A stretch of DNA of 64,000 nt from JANXYW01 sp031400455 (lineage in GTDB: Bacteria; Chloroflexota; Dehalococcoidia; DSTF01; JACRBR01), in NCBI GenBank assembly GCA_031400455.1, contig JANNPX010000014.1, positions 1 through 64,000 of the forward strand, written 5' to 3'. The notes below the pieces were generated by a model. It saw nothing but the letters and a program-made list of their open reading frames with translations, was not told the DNA's origin and searched no databases. Within the stretch, counting starts at the first letter, position 1, and the number at the start of each line of letters is the position of its first letter. This document shows, piece by piece, positions 17,014-24,751 of this stretch. The position numbers and the translations under genes were made by a program.

Positions 17014-17895
17014 TTACGGCCGCTTCGGCAGCTTTAGCTGCCGCTCGATCAGCCCGTCGCGCATGCGATCCGGCACGACCTTCGCCATGATGGCCTGTAT
17101 TCGCGTTTGGCTGTCGCCGACGAGGTAGCGGGTCTTCGGTTTCTTCGCCGTCAGCGCGTGCGTGACGGCCTTGGCAACTTCCACGGGCGGGAGCCCCTTG
17201 TCGGCCGTGATCTCCGCAAACGCCCGGAGGGCCGCGATGGCCTTGCCGTACAGGGCGTGACCTTCGGGCGGCAACGTCGCCTCCATCCGATCGGCTTCGG
17301 CGGTCGACTTCTCCCATATCGGCGTCGCGATGCTGCCGGGCTCGATCACGGCGACCTGGATGCCCCACGGCCGCAACTCGGCGCGCAGCGAGTCGGTGAG
17401 CGCCTCGAGCGCGAACTTGGACGCGCTGTACGGGCCGAGGAACGGCGTCGAGAGCCGGCCGCCGATCGAACCCATGTTCACAACGCGTCCACGCGCCTTG
17501 CGGATCGACGCGAGAAACGCCTGCGTCACGGCGATCTGGCCGATCACGTTGATCTCGAGCTGACGCCGCAGGTCCTCGATCGGCACGAACTCCAGCGGCG
17601 CGGCGATCGCGATGCCGGCGTTGTTCACCAGCCCGTCCAGCCCGCGATCGCCCAGTTCACGCAGCACCAGCTCTCGCGCCGCGGCGATCGATGCCGCGTC
17701 GACCACATCGATCCGCACCGGCACCAGCCGCGAGGACGCCTTCGCGCGAAGCGCCTCGCCATCGGCGTCCTTGCGTACGCCCGCGAACACGCGCCAACCA
17801 AGTTGATCGAGATACAGCGCGCACGCCTCGCCGATCCCCGTCGACGCGCCCGTTATCAGTACTGACCGTGTCCCCGCCGTGTCATTCGTCGTCAT
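17014..17895 (-). CDS. Short-chain dehydrogenase/reductase (classical SDR)
   Basis: A 293-residue classical SDR. The cofactor motif TGASTGIG is at 15-22, NNAG at 91-94, and the catalytic set is Ser143, Tyr156 and Lys160 (YSASK). The Arg41 after strand 2 suggests NADPH preference. The C-terminal 90 residues are longer than in the minimal fold and end in a basic helix, as in retinol or 17-beta-hydroxysteroid dehydrogenase-like SDRs. The substrate is unknown. It is convergent with the LLM gene and is the first gene after the capsid cassette in the same direction, separated by 236 noncoding bases with strong hairpins, so it is probably transcribed separately. Confidence 0.92.
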   Translation of the reverse strand: MTTNDTAGTRSVLITGASTGIGEACALYLDQLGWRVFAGVRKDADGEALRAKASSRLVPVRIDVVDAASIAAARELVLRELGDRGLDGLVNNAGIAIAAPLEFVPIEDLRRQLEINVIGQIAVTQAFLASIRKARGRVVNMGSIGGRLSTPFLGPYSASKFALEALTDSLRAELRPWGIQVAVIEPGSIATPIWEKSTAEADRMEATLPPEGHALYGKAIAALRAFAEITADKGLPPVEVAKAVTHALTAKKPKTRYLVGDSQTRIQAIMAKVVPDRMRDGLIERQLKLPKRP

Positions 17896-18035
17896 CTCGT
17901 ACTCCTGCCGTTTGTTTGGTAGTTCTTCTGTGCGCAGTCAACGCCATCTATCGTTCGTCGCGCCGGCGATATGAATCGTAGTCTTGTGTTTTTCCGAGAC
18001 CTGCCGATCGTACACGAAGCCGCGCGAACGGCCGA

Positions 18036-18063
18036 GCGCCGACTCGATGATTCGAGTCGGCGC
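18036..18063. terminator. 12-bp perfect hairpin downstream of the capsid gene
   Basis: GCGCCGACTCGA and its exact complement are separated by the loop TGAT. It lies about 70 bases beyond the capsid gene stop on the minus strand. There is no U-run, so it may be a processing or stability element, or a factor-assisted terminator. Confidence 0.55.
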
Positions 18064-18091
18064 TGCGACGGTTCTGTGCTCGATGGCGTCC

Positions 18092-18113
18092 GCGCGGGCT
18101 GGAAAGCCCGCGC
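18092..18113. repeat. 9-bp palindrome of a GCGGGC dispersed type
   Basis: GCGCGGGCT, loop GGAA, AGCCCGCGC is a perfect hairpin 20 bases from the capsid stop codon. A related but shorter palindrome is at 32547-32561. These look like members of a dispersed palindromic family rather than unique terminators. Confidence 0.5.
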
Positions 18114-18131
18114 TACGTCGGCCCTCCCCGC

Positions 18132-19019
18132 TTACGGCCGGACGCCCGTCAACTTCGCCACCTTGATCGTGTTGAAGAGCGCTGTGCTGACATACCACTT
18201 CACGCGTGTCCGCGTCGCATCCTTCGTCTCCAGGCTGCCGATCGTCTCGACCTGCAGTCCCCCCGGCGCGGTCAGTCCCGCGAGCGCGCCCTCGCCGGTC
18301 TGCATTGCGTACACCGTCGAGCAATCGGTACTGCTGCCGACCGTCTTGGTGTCGGAGATGTAGTCCGACACGCCGATCGGCACGCCGTCGTAGAACGACA
18401 CCATCTGCCCGAACTCGTTGCGGTCCATCTGCAGGAAGCCGCCCGTCGTCCGCGCCAGGCTGTTCAGCGATCGCCGCGTGCGCTTGCTCATGACAAGCAT
18501 CGCCGGCGGCCCGCCTTTCACGAGGTCGATCACTTCGTCGAGCTTGGCGAGCGTGAGGGTCGCACCGTTCGCGCCCATCGTCGCGATCTGCCCGCCGGTG
18601 GTCAGCTTGTCGATACCATCGAATGACTTCGCATCGACGGACGTGTCGCCGTTGATGAACGTATCCTCGAACTTCTGCTGCACCGCCTTCGCCTTCAGCC
18701 GGATGACCGCGGCCTGCAGATCCTGAAGGTTGCTGCGCGTCGTCAGCAGGAAGTTGTCGATGTCCGCATCGCCGCCGACGATCGACAGGGTCGCCGTGAT
18801 CTGCGAGAAGGTCGGCGTGCCTTCCGTCCAGGTATCGCCGACGGTGAAGAACGTCGCCGCCGGATTCGTGTTCTCGCGGTTGTACGTGAGCCCGTTGCCC
18901 GTGATTTCGATGAACGGCAGCATCTGCAAGATCGGCGAATCGAGCACGATCGTCTCGATCACCCCCTGCAGCACGATGTCGTTCGAGAGCTTTGCCGATT
19001 CCGCAAGTGTCAGAGCCAT
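18132..19019 (-). CDS. HK97-fold phage-type major capsid protein, isolated
   Basis: A 295-residue protein with the pattern of phage major capsid proteins of the HK97 fold. It has an N-terminal arm MALTLAESAKLSNDIVLQGV, then SPILQMLPFIEITGN (the start of the E-loop/P-domain region), GGDADIDNFL, a long helix region RSNLQDLQAAVIRLKAKA, FINGD, FDGI, a hinge with PPAMLVMSKRTRRSL, and a C-terminal A-domain ending RVKWYVSTALFNTIKVAKL. The RBS AAGGAG lies seven bases before the ATG. The only phage-like neighbour is the upstream scaffold-like gene. No portal, terminase, protease or tail genes are nearby. It could be a prophage relic or a domesticated nanocompartment. Encapsulin-specific N-terminal features were not recognised. 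Confidence 0.87.
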   Translation of the reverse strand: MALTLAESAKLSNDIVLQGVIETIVLDSPILQMLPFIEITGNGLTYNRENTNPAATFFTVGDTWTEGTPTFSQITATLSIVGGDADIDNFLLTTRSNLQDLQAAVIRLKAKAVQQKFEDTFINGDTSVDAKSFDGIDKLTTGGQIATMGANGATLTLAKLDEVIDLVKGGPPAMLVMSKRTRRSLNSLARTTGGFLQMDRNEFGQMVSFYDGVPIGVSDYISDTKTVGSSTDCSTVYAMQTGEGALAGLTAPGGLQVETIGSLETKDATRTRVKWYVSTALFNTIKVAKLTGVRP

Positions 19020-19081
19020 TGGTTGGTCTCCTTGTGACTGGTGTCTGGTGATTGAGAGTTTGGTCTGGCGCGCGCCGAGAA

Positions 19082-19576
19082 CTACGAACTTCTCGTCGCC
19101 AACCCGTGCTTGATCTTCTGCTCTGGCGTCAGCGCGCTCAGATCGGGCGCCGACCGTGGCGGTGCGCCTGCGGGCACGCGGCCCGCCTGCGCCTGTGTCT
19201 CCATGTGCGAGCGCACGCGCCCGACGATCTCTCGCGCCGCGCTCACTGACGCGTCGATCGCGTCGACATCGCCGCCGGCGATCAGGTCGGCCGGCAGCGC
19301 TGGCTCGGTTCGCACGACGAGATCGCGATAGCGCTCCGCCGCCGTCTGCGCTCGCTGTGTCGCCGCATCGACCTGCTCGCGCAGTGAGGCCGCGTCTGCG
19401 GCCGCTGCCGCTGCTGCGTCGTGCGACGTGCGCACGTCGTCGCGCAGGAACGCCGCTTCCGCCACGGCGTTCGCCGCGTCCCGCTGCAACCGCTCGACCT
19501 CAGCCCGCGCATCGGCGAGTTGTTCCTGGAGCACTGCCAACTCCTCCCCCTCCGGGACACTCAGGGCGTCGTCCAC
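19082..19576 (-). CDS. Coiled-coil scaffold-like protein paired with the capsid gene
   Basis: A 164-residue protein. Residues 5-90 are an uninterrupted Ala/Glu/Arg-rich coiled coil. Residues 93-130 form a second helical region (LPADLIAGGDVDAIDASVSAAREIVGRVR). The tail is a flexible Pro/Gly stretch ending in LTPEQKIKHGLATRSS. Length, helical content and position just upstream of a capsid gene (62-base gap, same strand) fit a phage scaffolding protein. A cargo or tether protein for a capsid-like compartment is the alternative. Start is GTG 19576, six bases after AGGAGG. No enzyme motif is present. Confidence 0.8.
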   Translation of the reverse strand: MDDALSVPEGEELAVLQEQLADARAEVERLQRDAANAVAEAAFLRDDVRTSHDAAAAAAADAASLREQVDAATQRAQTAAERYRDLVVRTEPALPADLIAGGDVDAIDASVSAAREIVGRVRSHMETQAQAGRVPAGAPPRSAPDLSALTPEQKIKHGLATRSS

Positions 19577-19832
19577 CTTCCACCTCCTGTCCAGAACCTC
19601 ATGACGATGCGGCGAGCGTAGGTGAGGCGTAGATCGATCTCCAACAGGCGCAGATCACCGGACGCCATGCACGCATCACCGAAGTGCACCCCTGTCCGCG
19701 CCGTGGAGCAGGGTGGCCGATCGAAGAGTCGCCGCAGGAGACAGGCCGGGGTGAGCTGCGCGCAGCGCCTACGGCACTTCTCCTTCCTCCCCCACCGCCC
19801 TACTCTGGATCCGAGACTGAAGGAGCAAGAAC

Positions 19833-20855
19833 ATGCCAGACAAGCGCAAGTACTGGGGCGTCATTAGCCCGCTGCCCGCACCGATCCTCACCGCGCAGGC
19901 GCAACAGATCGAATCGATGGGGCTCGAAGGTATCTTCGCGCCGCAGGTGTACGGCCCTCCGTTCATCCCGCTCGCCGCGGCGGCCGCCGTCACGCAGCGC
20001 GTGCGTCTGGCGACAGGCATCGCGCTGGCGTTTGCGCGGAGCCCGTTCGAGACGGCGGTTGCCGCGATGGATCTCGACCGCATCAGCGGCGGCCGCTTCA
20101 CGCTCGGCCTCGGCACCAGCGTGAAGTCGTGGAGCGAGGGCTTCTTCGGCATGGAGTACGGCAAGCCCGTCGAGCATCTGCGCGAGGTCGTCGAGATCGT
20201 CCGTTTGGTGATCGCGAAGAGCCACACCGGCGAGCTCACGCGTTACGACGGCAAGTACCACCAGCTAGATTTCGGCGAGTTCAATCCGCTGGGCGCGCCG
20301 CTCCGCACGGACTTGCCGATCTGGATCGCCGCCCTGCGCACGCCGCTGATCCGCCTCGGCGCAGAGATCGCTGACGGTGTGATCGGGCACCCGATCTGGT
20401 CGATCGACTGGGCGACGACGAAGGTGCAGGACGATCTGAAGGCCGGCCTCGCGAAGGGCGGCCGCAAGCGCTCGGACATCGAGTTCAACATGTGGCTGTT
20501 CGTCGCACCGAACGACGATCGTAAGCAGTCCATCGAGGACGCCCGCGCAACGGTCGCCTTCTACGGCGGCGTTGCGCAGTACGAGGAGTATTTCGCGGCG
20601 CACGGCTTCCGCAACGAAGCGCGCCAACTACAGGAAGGCGTGCAGCGCGGCGATTACTTGAGCGTGAAGCACCTGGTGACCGACGAGATGGCGCAGACCT
20701 TCGTCGTTTGCGGCACGCCCGACGAAGTGAAGAAGCAGGTCGAGCGCATCTGGACCACTGCCGACAGCGCCTCTCTCGGCCCGCCCGTGTACGGCCTCGA
20801 TGGCGGCGCGATCCTCCGCTACTACGCAAAGATCGCAGAGCTGTTCTATGGGTGA
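19833..20855 (+). CDS. LLM class (F420-dependent type) flavin oxidoreductase 2
   Basis: A 340-residue luciferase-fold oxidoreductase starting MPDKRKYWGVISPLPAP, with AGGAG about eight bases before the ATG. Core motifs are FAPQVYGPPFIPLAAAA, RVRLATGIALAFARSPFETAVAAMDLD, SGGRFTLGLGT and LREVVEIVRL, then WIAALRTPLIRLGAEIADGVIGHP. It differs from the other two LLM genes in this window in its N-terminus and lacks the (G/H)WHG motif, so it is a separate subfamily. Coenzyme F420 use is inferred from the family. It is divergent from the capsid cassette and followed by the REP-associated transposase. Confidence 0.9.
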   Translation: MPDKRKYWGVISPLPAPILTAQAQQIESMGLEGIFAPQVYGPPFIPLAAAAAVTQRVRLATGIALAFARSPFETAVAAMDLDRISGGRFTLGLGTSVKSWSEGFFGMEYGKPVEHLREVVEIVRLVIAKSHTGELTRYDGKYHQLDFGEFNPLGAPLRTDLPIWIAALRTPLIRLGAEIADGVIGHPIWSIDWATTKVQDDLKAGLAKGGRKRSDIEFNMWLFVAPNDDRKQSIEDARATVAFYGGVAQYEEYFAAHGFRNEARQLQEGVQRGDYLSVKHLVTDEMAQTFVVCGTPDEVKKQVERIWTTADSASLGPPVYGLDGGAILRYYAKIAELFYG

Positions 20856-20876
20856 GTCGTGGTGTCGGAGATGGAT

Positions 20877-20902
20877 GCAGGCGAGGACGCCTGCGCCACG
20901 CG
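20877..20902 (+). repeat. REP-like palindrome, copy 1, flanking the transposase
   Basis: GCAGGCG, short spacer, CGCCTGC followed by GCCACGCG. It is repeated almost exactly (24 of 25 bases by hand alignment) in inverted orientation at 20991-21015. The pair brackets the first codons of the transposase gene. Confidence 0.7.
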
Positions 20903-20935
20903 TGTTGTGCTGAATCGGGCTGAAGGACACGTTGA

Positions 20936-21520
20936 GTGAGCGCGTCGAAGGACTCCGGCAGCGACGATAAATCGGTTCCGAGAACTGCTCGCGTGGCGCA
21001 GGCGTCCCCGCCTGCCGTTGCGGCGAAGCCGCCTCAGACTGCGTACAAGCGCTATCTTCCTCATCTCCAGCGAGATGGGAAGCCCGTGTTCATCACATTC
21101 TCGACCTGGAAGCGCAACACGTTGCCGGAACGAGCGCGGCAACCGGTGCTCGATTGCATCATCGCGGGACACGATGTCCGGTTCCGGCTTCACGCGGCGG
21201 TTGTGATGCCCGATCACGTCCATGTTCTCCTGACGGCGATCCGAGATCAGCACGGCGAGACTTACGGACTCGCGCAGATCATGCAAGCTGTGAAAGGCGC
21301 GTCAGCGCACGCGGTGAACAGGGCCCTGTCTCGTTCGGGCCGCGTATGGCAACCCGAGTCCTTCGATGCGCTCCTCCGCTCGGACGAATCGATGCGCCAG
21401 AAATCCGAATACATCTGCGCGAACCCGGTGCGCGCGGGCCTGGTTGAGCGAGAGGATCAATGGCCCTGGCTCTGGCGAGAGTGGATTGAGGGGCTCTCAC
21501 CGGCCGAGGAGCAACGTTAG
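20936..21520 (+). CDS. REP-associated tyrosine transposase (Y1_Tnp / RAYT family)
   Basis: A 194-residue HuH transposase of the IS200/IS605-related RAYT type. The metal-binding HuH is in MPDHVHVLL. The catalytic Tyr is probably in KSEYICANPVRAGLV, a typical RAYT ending, preceded by RVWQPESFDALL. Start is GTG 20936. The N-terminal stretch RVAQASPPA is encoded by the second palindrome copy, so the repeat is part of the reading frame. RAYT proteins act on single-stranded palindromic (REP) DNA. Here two mirrored palindromes flank the 5' end and another hairpin lies just past the stop. The frame is complete, so it may be active. Confidence 0.88.
   Translation: MSASKDSGSDDKSVPRTARVAQASPPAVAAKPPQTAYKRYLPHLQRDGKPVFITFSTWKRNTLPERARQPVLDCIIAGHDVRFRLHAAVVMPDHVHVLLTAIRDQHGETYGLAQIMQAVKGASAHAVNRALSRSGRVWQPESFDALLRSDESMRQKSEYICANPVRAGLVEREDQWPWLWREWIEGLSPAEEQR
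20991..21015 (-). repeat. REP-like palindrome, copy 2, inverted
   Basis: GCAGGCG, spacer GGGA, CGCCTGCGCCACGC read on the minus strand. It differs from copy 1 by one base in the loop. It lies inside the transposase coding region and encodes part of its N-terminus. Confidence 0.7.
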
Positions 21521-21530
21521 CACGAGCGCC

Positions 21531-21548
21531 CACAGCCGGGCGGCTGTG
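21531..21548. repeat. Small palindrome after the transposase
   Basis: CACAGCC, loop GGGC, GGCTGTG, ten bases after the transposase stop. It may be the downstream boundary of the element or a terminator between convergent genes. Confidence 0.5.
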
Positions 21549-21595
21549 ATCCGGCGCCGCAGGGAACTCAGTCCCTTCGTGATCTCCGCAGTTCC

Positions 21596-22927
21596 TTACG
21601 CGAACGCTGCCGCAAGCTCCGCCGCGGCCTCCCGCGGATCATCGGCGCCGCAGACGGCGCTGATCACCGCCGCTGAGTCCGCGCCCGCCGCGACTACGCT
21701 CGCGATGTTTGATGCGTTGATGCCGCCGATCGCGACGACCGGTACGCCCACCGCGGCCTTCACTTCGCGCAGGCGATCCAGGCTCGCCGCGCGCGTCACG
21801 TCCTTCGATGATGTCGCGAAGATGGCGCCGATCGCGACGTAATCCGCGCCCGCAACCTCCGCAAGCCGCGCCTCCTCGGCGTTGTTGGTGGAGACGCCGA
21901 TGATCATCTTGTTGCCGACGAGCGGCCGCACGTCTGCGATCGCGGCATCACCTTGGCCGAGGTGCACCCCATCGGCGCCCGCAACGACCGCGAGGCCGGG
22001 ATAGTCGTTCGCGAACGAAATCGCGCCGCGCTGCCGGCAAAGCTCGAAGATCGCGCGCGCATCGTCGATCTGCTCGTGTTCGCTGCGGCGCTTGTCGCGC
22101 CACTGGATCACGGAAGCGCCGCCTTCGATCGCCGCGCGCGCAACGTCGATCGGCGATCGCCCGCGGCAGGCGTCCGGGTCGATGATCACGTAGAGGCCGG
22201 AGATCGTGCGCCGTCGCAGCCGCGCGGCAGCCGGCGCATCGAGTACCCAATGCACGTCGGCGTGCATCTGTAGCCACGACGCGGGCACGTCGGCCGACGG
22301 CGGGCCTTCGATCGCCTCACGCACGATCGCGGCCTTGGCCGTTCCCGATGCCAGCACGACGATTCGTTTCGCTTCCAGCAGCTCCGCCACCCCCAGCGTG
22401 ATTCCCTGCGTCGGTACGGCGGCCAGTGAGCCGAACGTCGCCGCATGTGACTCGCGCGATGCCGCCGTCAGCTCGACGACCCGGGCGCGGGAGTCGCGTG
22501 CCGATCCCGGCTCGTTGAACGCGACGTGCCCGTTGACTCCAACACCGAGGACGCACAGGTCGAGGCCGCCCGCTCGCCGGATTGCATCGGCGAACGCGCG
22601 GATGTGTGCCTCGGGATCCTGCGCTGACGGGTTCGGGCAGTGCAGCGCTCGCTGCCCGAGATTGATGTGCTCTCGGTAGAAGTCGCTATTCGTGCCGGGC
22701 GTCGTGCGCGTCGTGCCGGCGAACTCATCGATTGCGTAGATGTCCGCGCGCGAGAAGTCCGCCGTGCCGGACGCCATGCGTCGCGCCAAGTCCTGGTACG
22801 TGGCAATTGGTGTGTTACCGGTTGGCAGGCCGAGCCGCGCATCGGGCCGCTGGCGAACCGCATCGCAGATGATGTCCGCTGCTCGCATTGCCAGCGCTTG
22901 CTCGTCGGCCACGATCTCGATGCGCAT
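21596..22927 (-). CDS. nagB-thiE: Fusion of glucosamine-6-phosphate deaminase (NagB) and thiamine-phosphate synthase (ThiE)
   Basis: One uninterrupted 443-residue frame with two complete enzymes. Residues 1-235 are NagB-like: LPTGNTP (35-41), AIDEF with Asp67, VNGHVAFNEP with Asn132, His134 and Glu139 (Asn instead of Asp is common in Gram-positive NagB), and VLASGTAKA. Residues 244-443 are ThiE-like: QWRDK (275-279), AND (307-309), GVHLGQGD (320-327), the phosphate-binding ATSSK (371-375) and AIGGIN (399-404). The linker is only about 8 basic residues. NagB makes fructose-6-phosphate and ammonia; ThiE joins the pyrimidine and thiazole halves of thiamine. Start is ATG 22927, with AGGA eight bases before. 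The frame is open further upstream without homology. Confidence 0.9.
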   Translation of the reverse strand: MRIEIVADEQALAMRAADIICDAVRQRPDARLGLPTGNTPIATYQDLARRMASGTADFSRADIYAIDEFAGTTRTTPGTNSDFYREHINLGQRALHCPNPSAQDPEAHIRAFADAIRRAGGLDLCVLGVGVNGHVAFNEPGSARDSRARVVELTAASRESHAATFGSLAAVPTQGITLGVAELLEAKRIVVLASGTAKAAIVREAIEGPPSADVPASWLQMHADVHWVLDAPAAARLRRRTISGLYVIIDPDACRGRSPIDVARAAIEGGASVIQWRDKRRSEHEQIDDARAIFELCRQRGAISFANDYPGLAVVAGADGVHLGQGDAAIADVRPLVGNKMIIGVSTNNAEEARLAEVAGADYVAIGAIFATSSKDVTRAASLDRLREVKAAVGVPVVAIGGINASNIASVVAAGADSAAVISAVCGADDPREAAAELAAAFA

Positions 22928-23052
22928 CGGCGGCATCCTAGCATCGTCCTGCCGTTGACCGTAGCCCGCCCCGCATCGATCATGCGGGACGCCCATCTCG
23001 TGGCGCGCCAACATCGCATATCCCGCCTCGGCGGGCGGAAGTGGAGCCTCAG

Positions 23053-24060
23053 ATGACGAAGCGGCTCGGTATCCAGATCGGTTTCACCGGCAGCCCGACA
23101 GAGCGCGACGAGATCGTTAAGCGCGTGCAGGTCGCAGACGACCTCGGTGTCGAGTCCGCGTGGGTGGCAGAAGCGTGGGGCCGCGACGCCTTCAGCATCG
23201 TCACGCAGCTCGCGCTGACGACGAAAAAGATCCAACTCGGCACCGCCATCGTCAACGTCTTCAGCCGCACGCCAGCGGTGATGGCGATGACGTTCGGCAC
23301 GCTCGACGAACTCTCCGGCGGCCGCGCGATCATCGGCCTCGGCAGTTCCGGCGCGAACGTCGTCGAGCACTGGCATGGCGTGCCGTTCGAGAAGCCCGCA
23401 ACGCGGCTCCGCGAGTACATCGAGATCATCAACATGATCATGAGGCGCGAGAAGCTGAACTATGACGGAAAGGTCTTCAAGCTCGCCCGCGGCTTCACGG
23501 CGCAGTTCCCGACGTTTCGCGATCACATCCCCACGTACATCGCCTCGATTACCCCCAAGAGCATGGAGCAGACCGGCGAGGTCGCGGACGGCTGGATCCC
23601 GATCTACTGGCCGAAGGACAAGATCAAGTCCGGCATTGACACGCTGCTCGTCGGCGCGAAGAAGGCCGGCAAGGGCCGTGCCGACCTCACCGTCGCTCCC
23701 GCCCTGGTAATGCAGATCACCGAGGCGGGCTCCGACGACCAGATTCGCATGGCCGCGCGCGGCCCGATCGCCTTCTATGTCGGCCGCATGGGCTCCTACT
23801 ACTACGAGATGCTGGAGCGCCACGGCTTCGAGGCCGAAGTAGCAAAGATCAAGGAAGGCTGGGCCGCCCGCGACCCGAAGGCGGCCGCCGCTGGCGTATC
23901 CGACCACATGCTCGACCAGACGGCCATCGTCGGGCCAATCGAGAAGTGCGTCGAGGAGATGAACGAACGCCGCGCCCTTGGCGTGGATCTGCCGCTGATC
24001 CCGATGCCCGGGCGTGATGCCTCCGAGATGGGGAAGATCCTCGAGAAGCTGCTCGCGTAA
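23053..24060 (+). CDS. LLM class (F420-dependent type) flavin oxidoreductase 3
   Basis: A 335-residue luciferase-fold oxidoreductase starting MTKRLGIQIGFTG at ATG 23053, six bases after GGAG. Motifs: AWVAEAWGRDAFSIVTQLALTTK, LGTAIVNVFSRTPAVMAM, SGGRAIIGLGSSGANVVEHWHG and YIEIINMI, then TPKSMEQTGEVADGWIP. It is related to the gene at 15801 by the shared HWHG/GWHG and P(K/S)S(M/L)E(Q/L)TGE motifs, so the two are probably paralogs. The substrate is unknown and F420 use is inferred. It is divergent from the NagB-ThiE fusion. Confidence 0.9.
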   Translation: MTKRLGIQIGFTGSPTERDEIVKRVQVADDLGVESAWVAEAWGRDAFSIVTQLALTTKKIQLGTAIVNVFSRTPAVMAMTFGTLDELSGGRAIIGLGSSGANVVEHWHGVPFEKPATRLREYIEIINMIMRREKLNYDGKVFKLARGFTAQFPTFRDHIPTYIASITPKSMEQTGEVADGWIPIYWPKDKIKSGIDTLLVGAKKAGKGRADLTVAPALVMQITEAGSDDQIRMAARGPIAFYVGRMGSYYYEMLERHGFEAEVAKIKEGWAARDPKAAAAGVSDHMLDQTAIVGPIEKCVEEMNERRALGVDLPLIPMPGRDASEMGKILEKLLA

Positions 24061-24091
24061 GCACGTTCGCACCGCTTCTCGGGGCACGAAT

Positions 24092-24129
24092 GTGGCAAGC
24101 GAGGTGTCACGTGACATAACGCTTGCCAC
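24092..24129. promoter_or_regulatory. Nested palindrome with CACGTG core, possible operator or terminator
   Basis: Outer arms GTGGCAAGCG and CGCTTGCCAC are exact complements. Inside them is the perfect 12-base palindrome TGTCACGTGACA (24105-24116). It lies 32 bases past the LLM stop and about 190 bases before the TadE gene. A very similar core occurs at 56902-56919. It could be a regulator site or a hairpin terminator without a U-run. Confidence 0.5.
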
Positions 24130-24320
24130 GAGCCGGAGTCCTTTCGTTCCGCATCACCTGCACAGAATCCGCCGGAACCTGCCGATACTACTCCTGAAAT
24201 ACAGACCGGAAGTGACCGGGCAGCGTCAACATTGGCGCCGCCGTAACGTCAACTATCCGGCCTGCGTTTGTGAGGGTAGGCGGGTTCTGTCGGCATGACG
24301 AACCGCGCCAGAGGGGCGCT

Positions 24321-24743
24321 ATGCGGATCATCGGTCGGTCGCCCAGCAAGCGTCGGAGCAGGCGCGGCGAGCGCGGTCAGAGTTGCGTCGAGATCGGCAT
24401 CATTCTGCCGCTCTTTCTCATCTTGATCCTCGGCGTCGTCGAAGTGAACGCGGCGATGAACTCGTACATCAGCGTCGTCAGCGCCAGCCGCGACGGCGCG
24501 CGCCTTGGAACAAAGGGCGCGGCCACGGACGCCGCCATTCAGGCGCTGGTCCAGAAAGACCTCGAACGCCTGCCGAACACCACGCCGCTCTCCAACATCA
24601 CGATCACCCATCCGACCGTTGCGGGCACCGAATCCGTGAAGGTCCAGGCATGCTACGACCACTCGCTCCTGGTGGGTGTGAGGCTCGTCGTGCCCGAGGA
24701 CTTCCACATGTGCGCAACCACGACGATGCCAAAACTGAATTGA
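24321..24743 (+). CDS. TadE-like pilus assembly protein
   Basis: A 140-residue protein of the TadE type. It has a basic N-terminus (about 1-20), then GQSCVEIGIILPLFLILILGV, the usual single membrane span starting at a Glu, and an extracytoplasmic domain. ATG 24321 has GAGGGG five bases upstream. A longer frame starts at 24270 without family similarity. It is the first of three genes with this architecture (TadE, VWA-bearing, TadE). No ATPase or secretin of a full Tad system is nearby, so the export machinery must be elsewhere. Confidence 0.85.
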   Translation: MRIIGRSPSKRRSRRGERGQSCVEIGIILPLFLILILGVVEVNAAMNSYISVVSASRDGARLGTKGAATDAAIQALVQKDLERLPNTTPLSNITITHPTVAGTESVKVQACYDHSLLVGVRLVVPEDFHMCATTTMPKLN

Positions 24744-24751
24744 GGACCGCC

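Noticed and set aside
18132..19576. Complete prophage
   Set aside because: No portal, terminase, tail, integrase or lysis genes are seen nearby, and no attachment sites were recognised.
21596..22927. Frameshift or assembly join between nagB and thiE
   Set aside because: The frame is continuous, codon use is uniform and both domains are complete, so an artefact is less likely, although it cannot be fully excluded from sequence alone.
22468..24129. 553-codon minus-strand frame spanning NagB and the LLM gene
   Set aside because: It covers two well-supported genes in other frames and has no recognisable domain.
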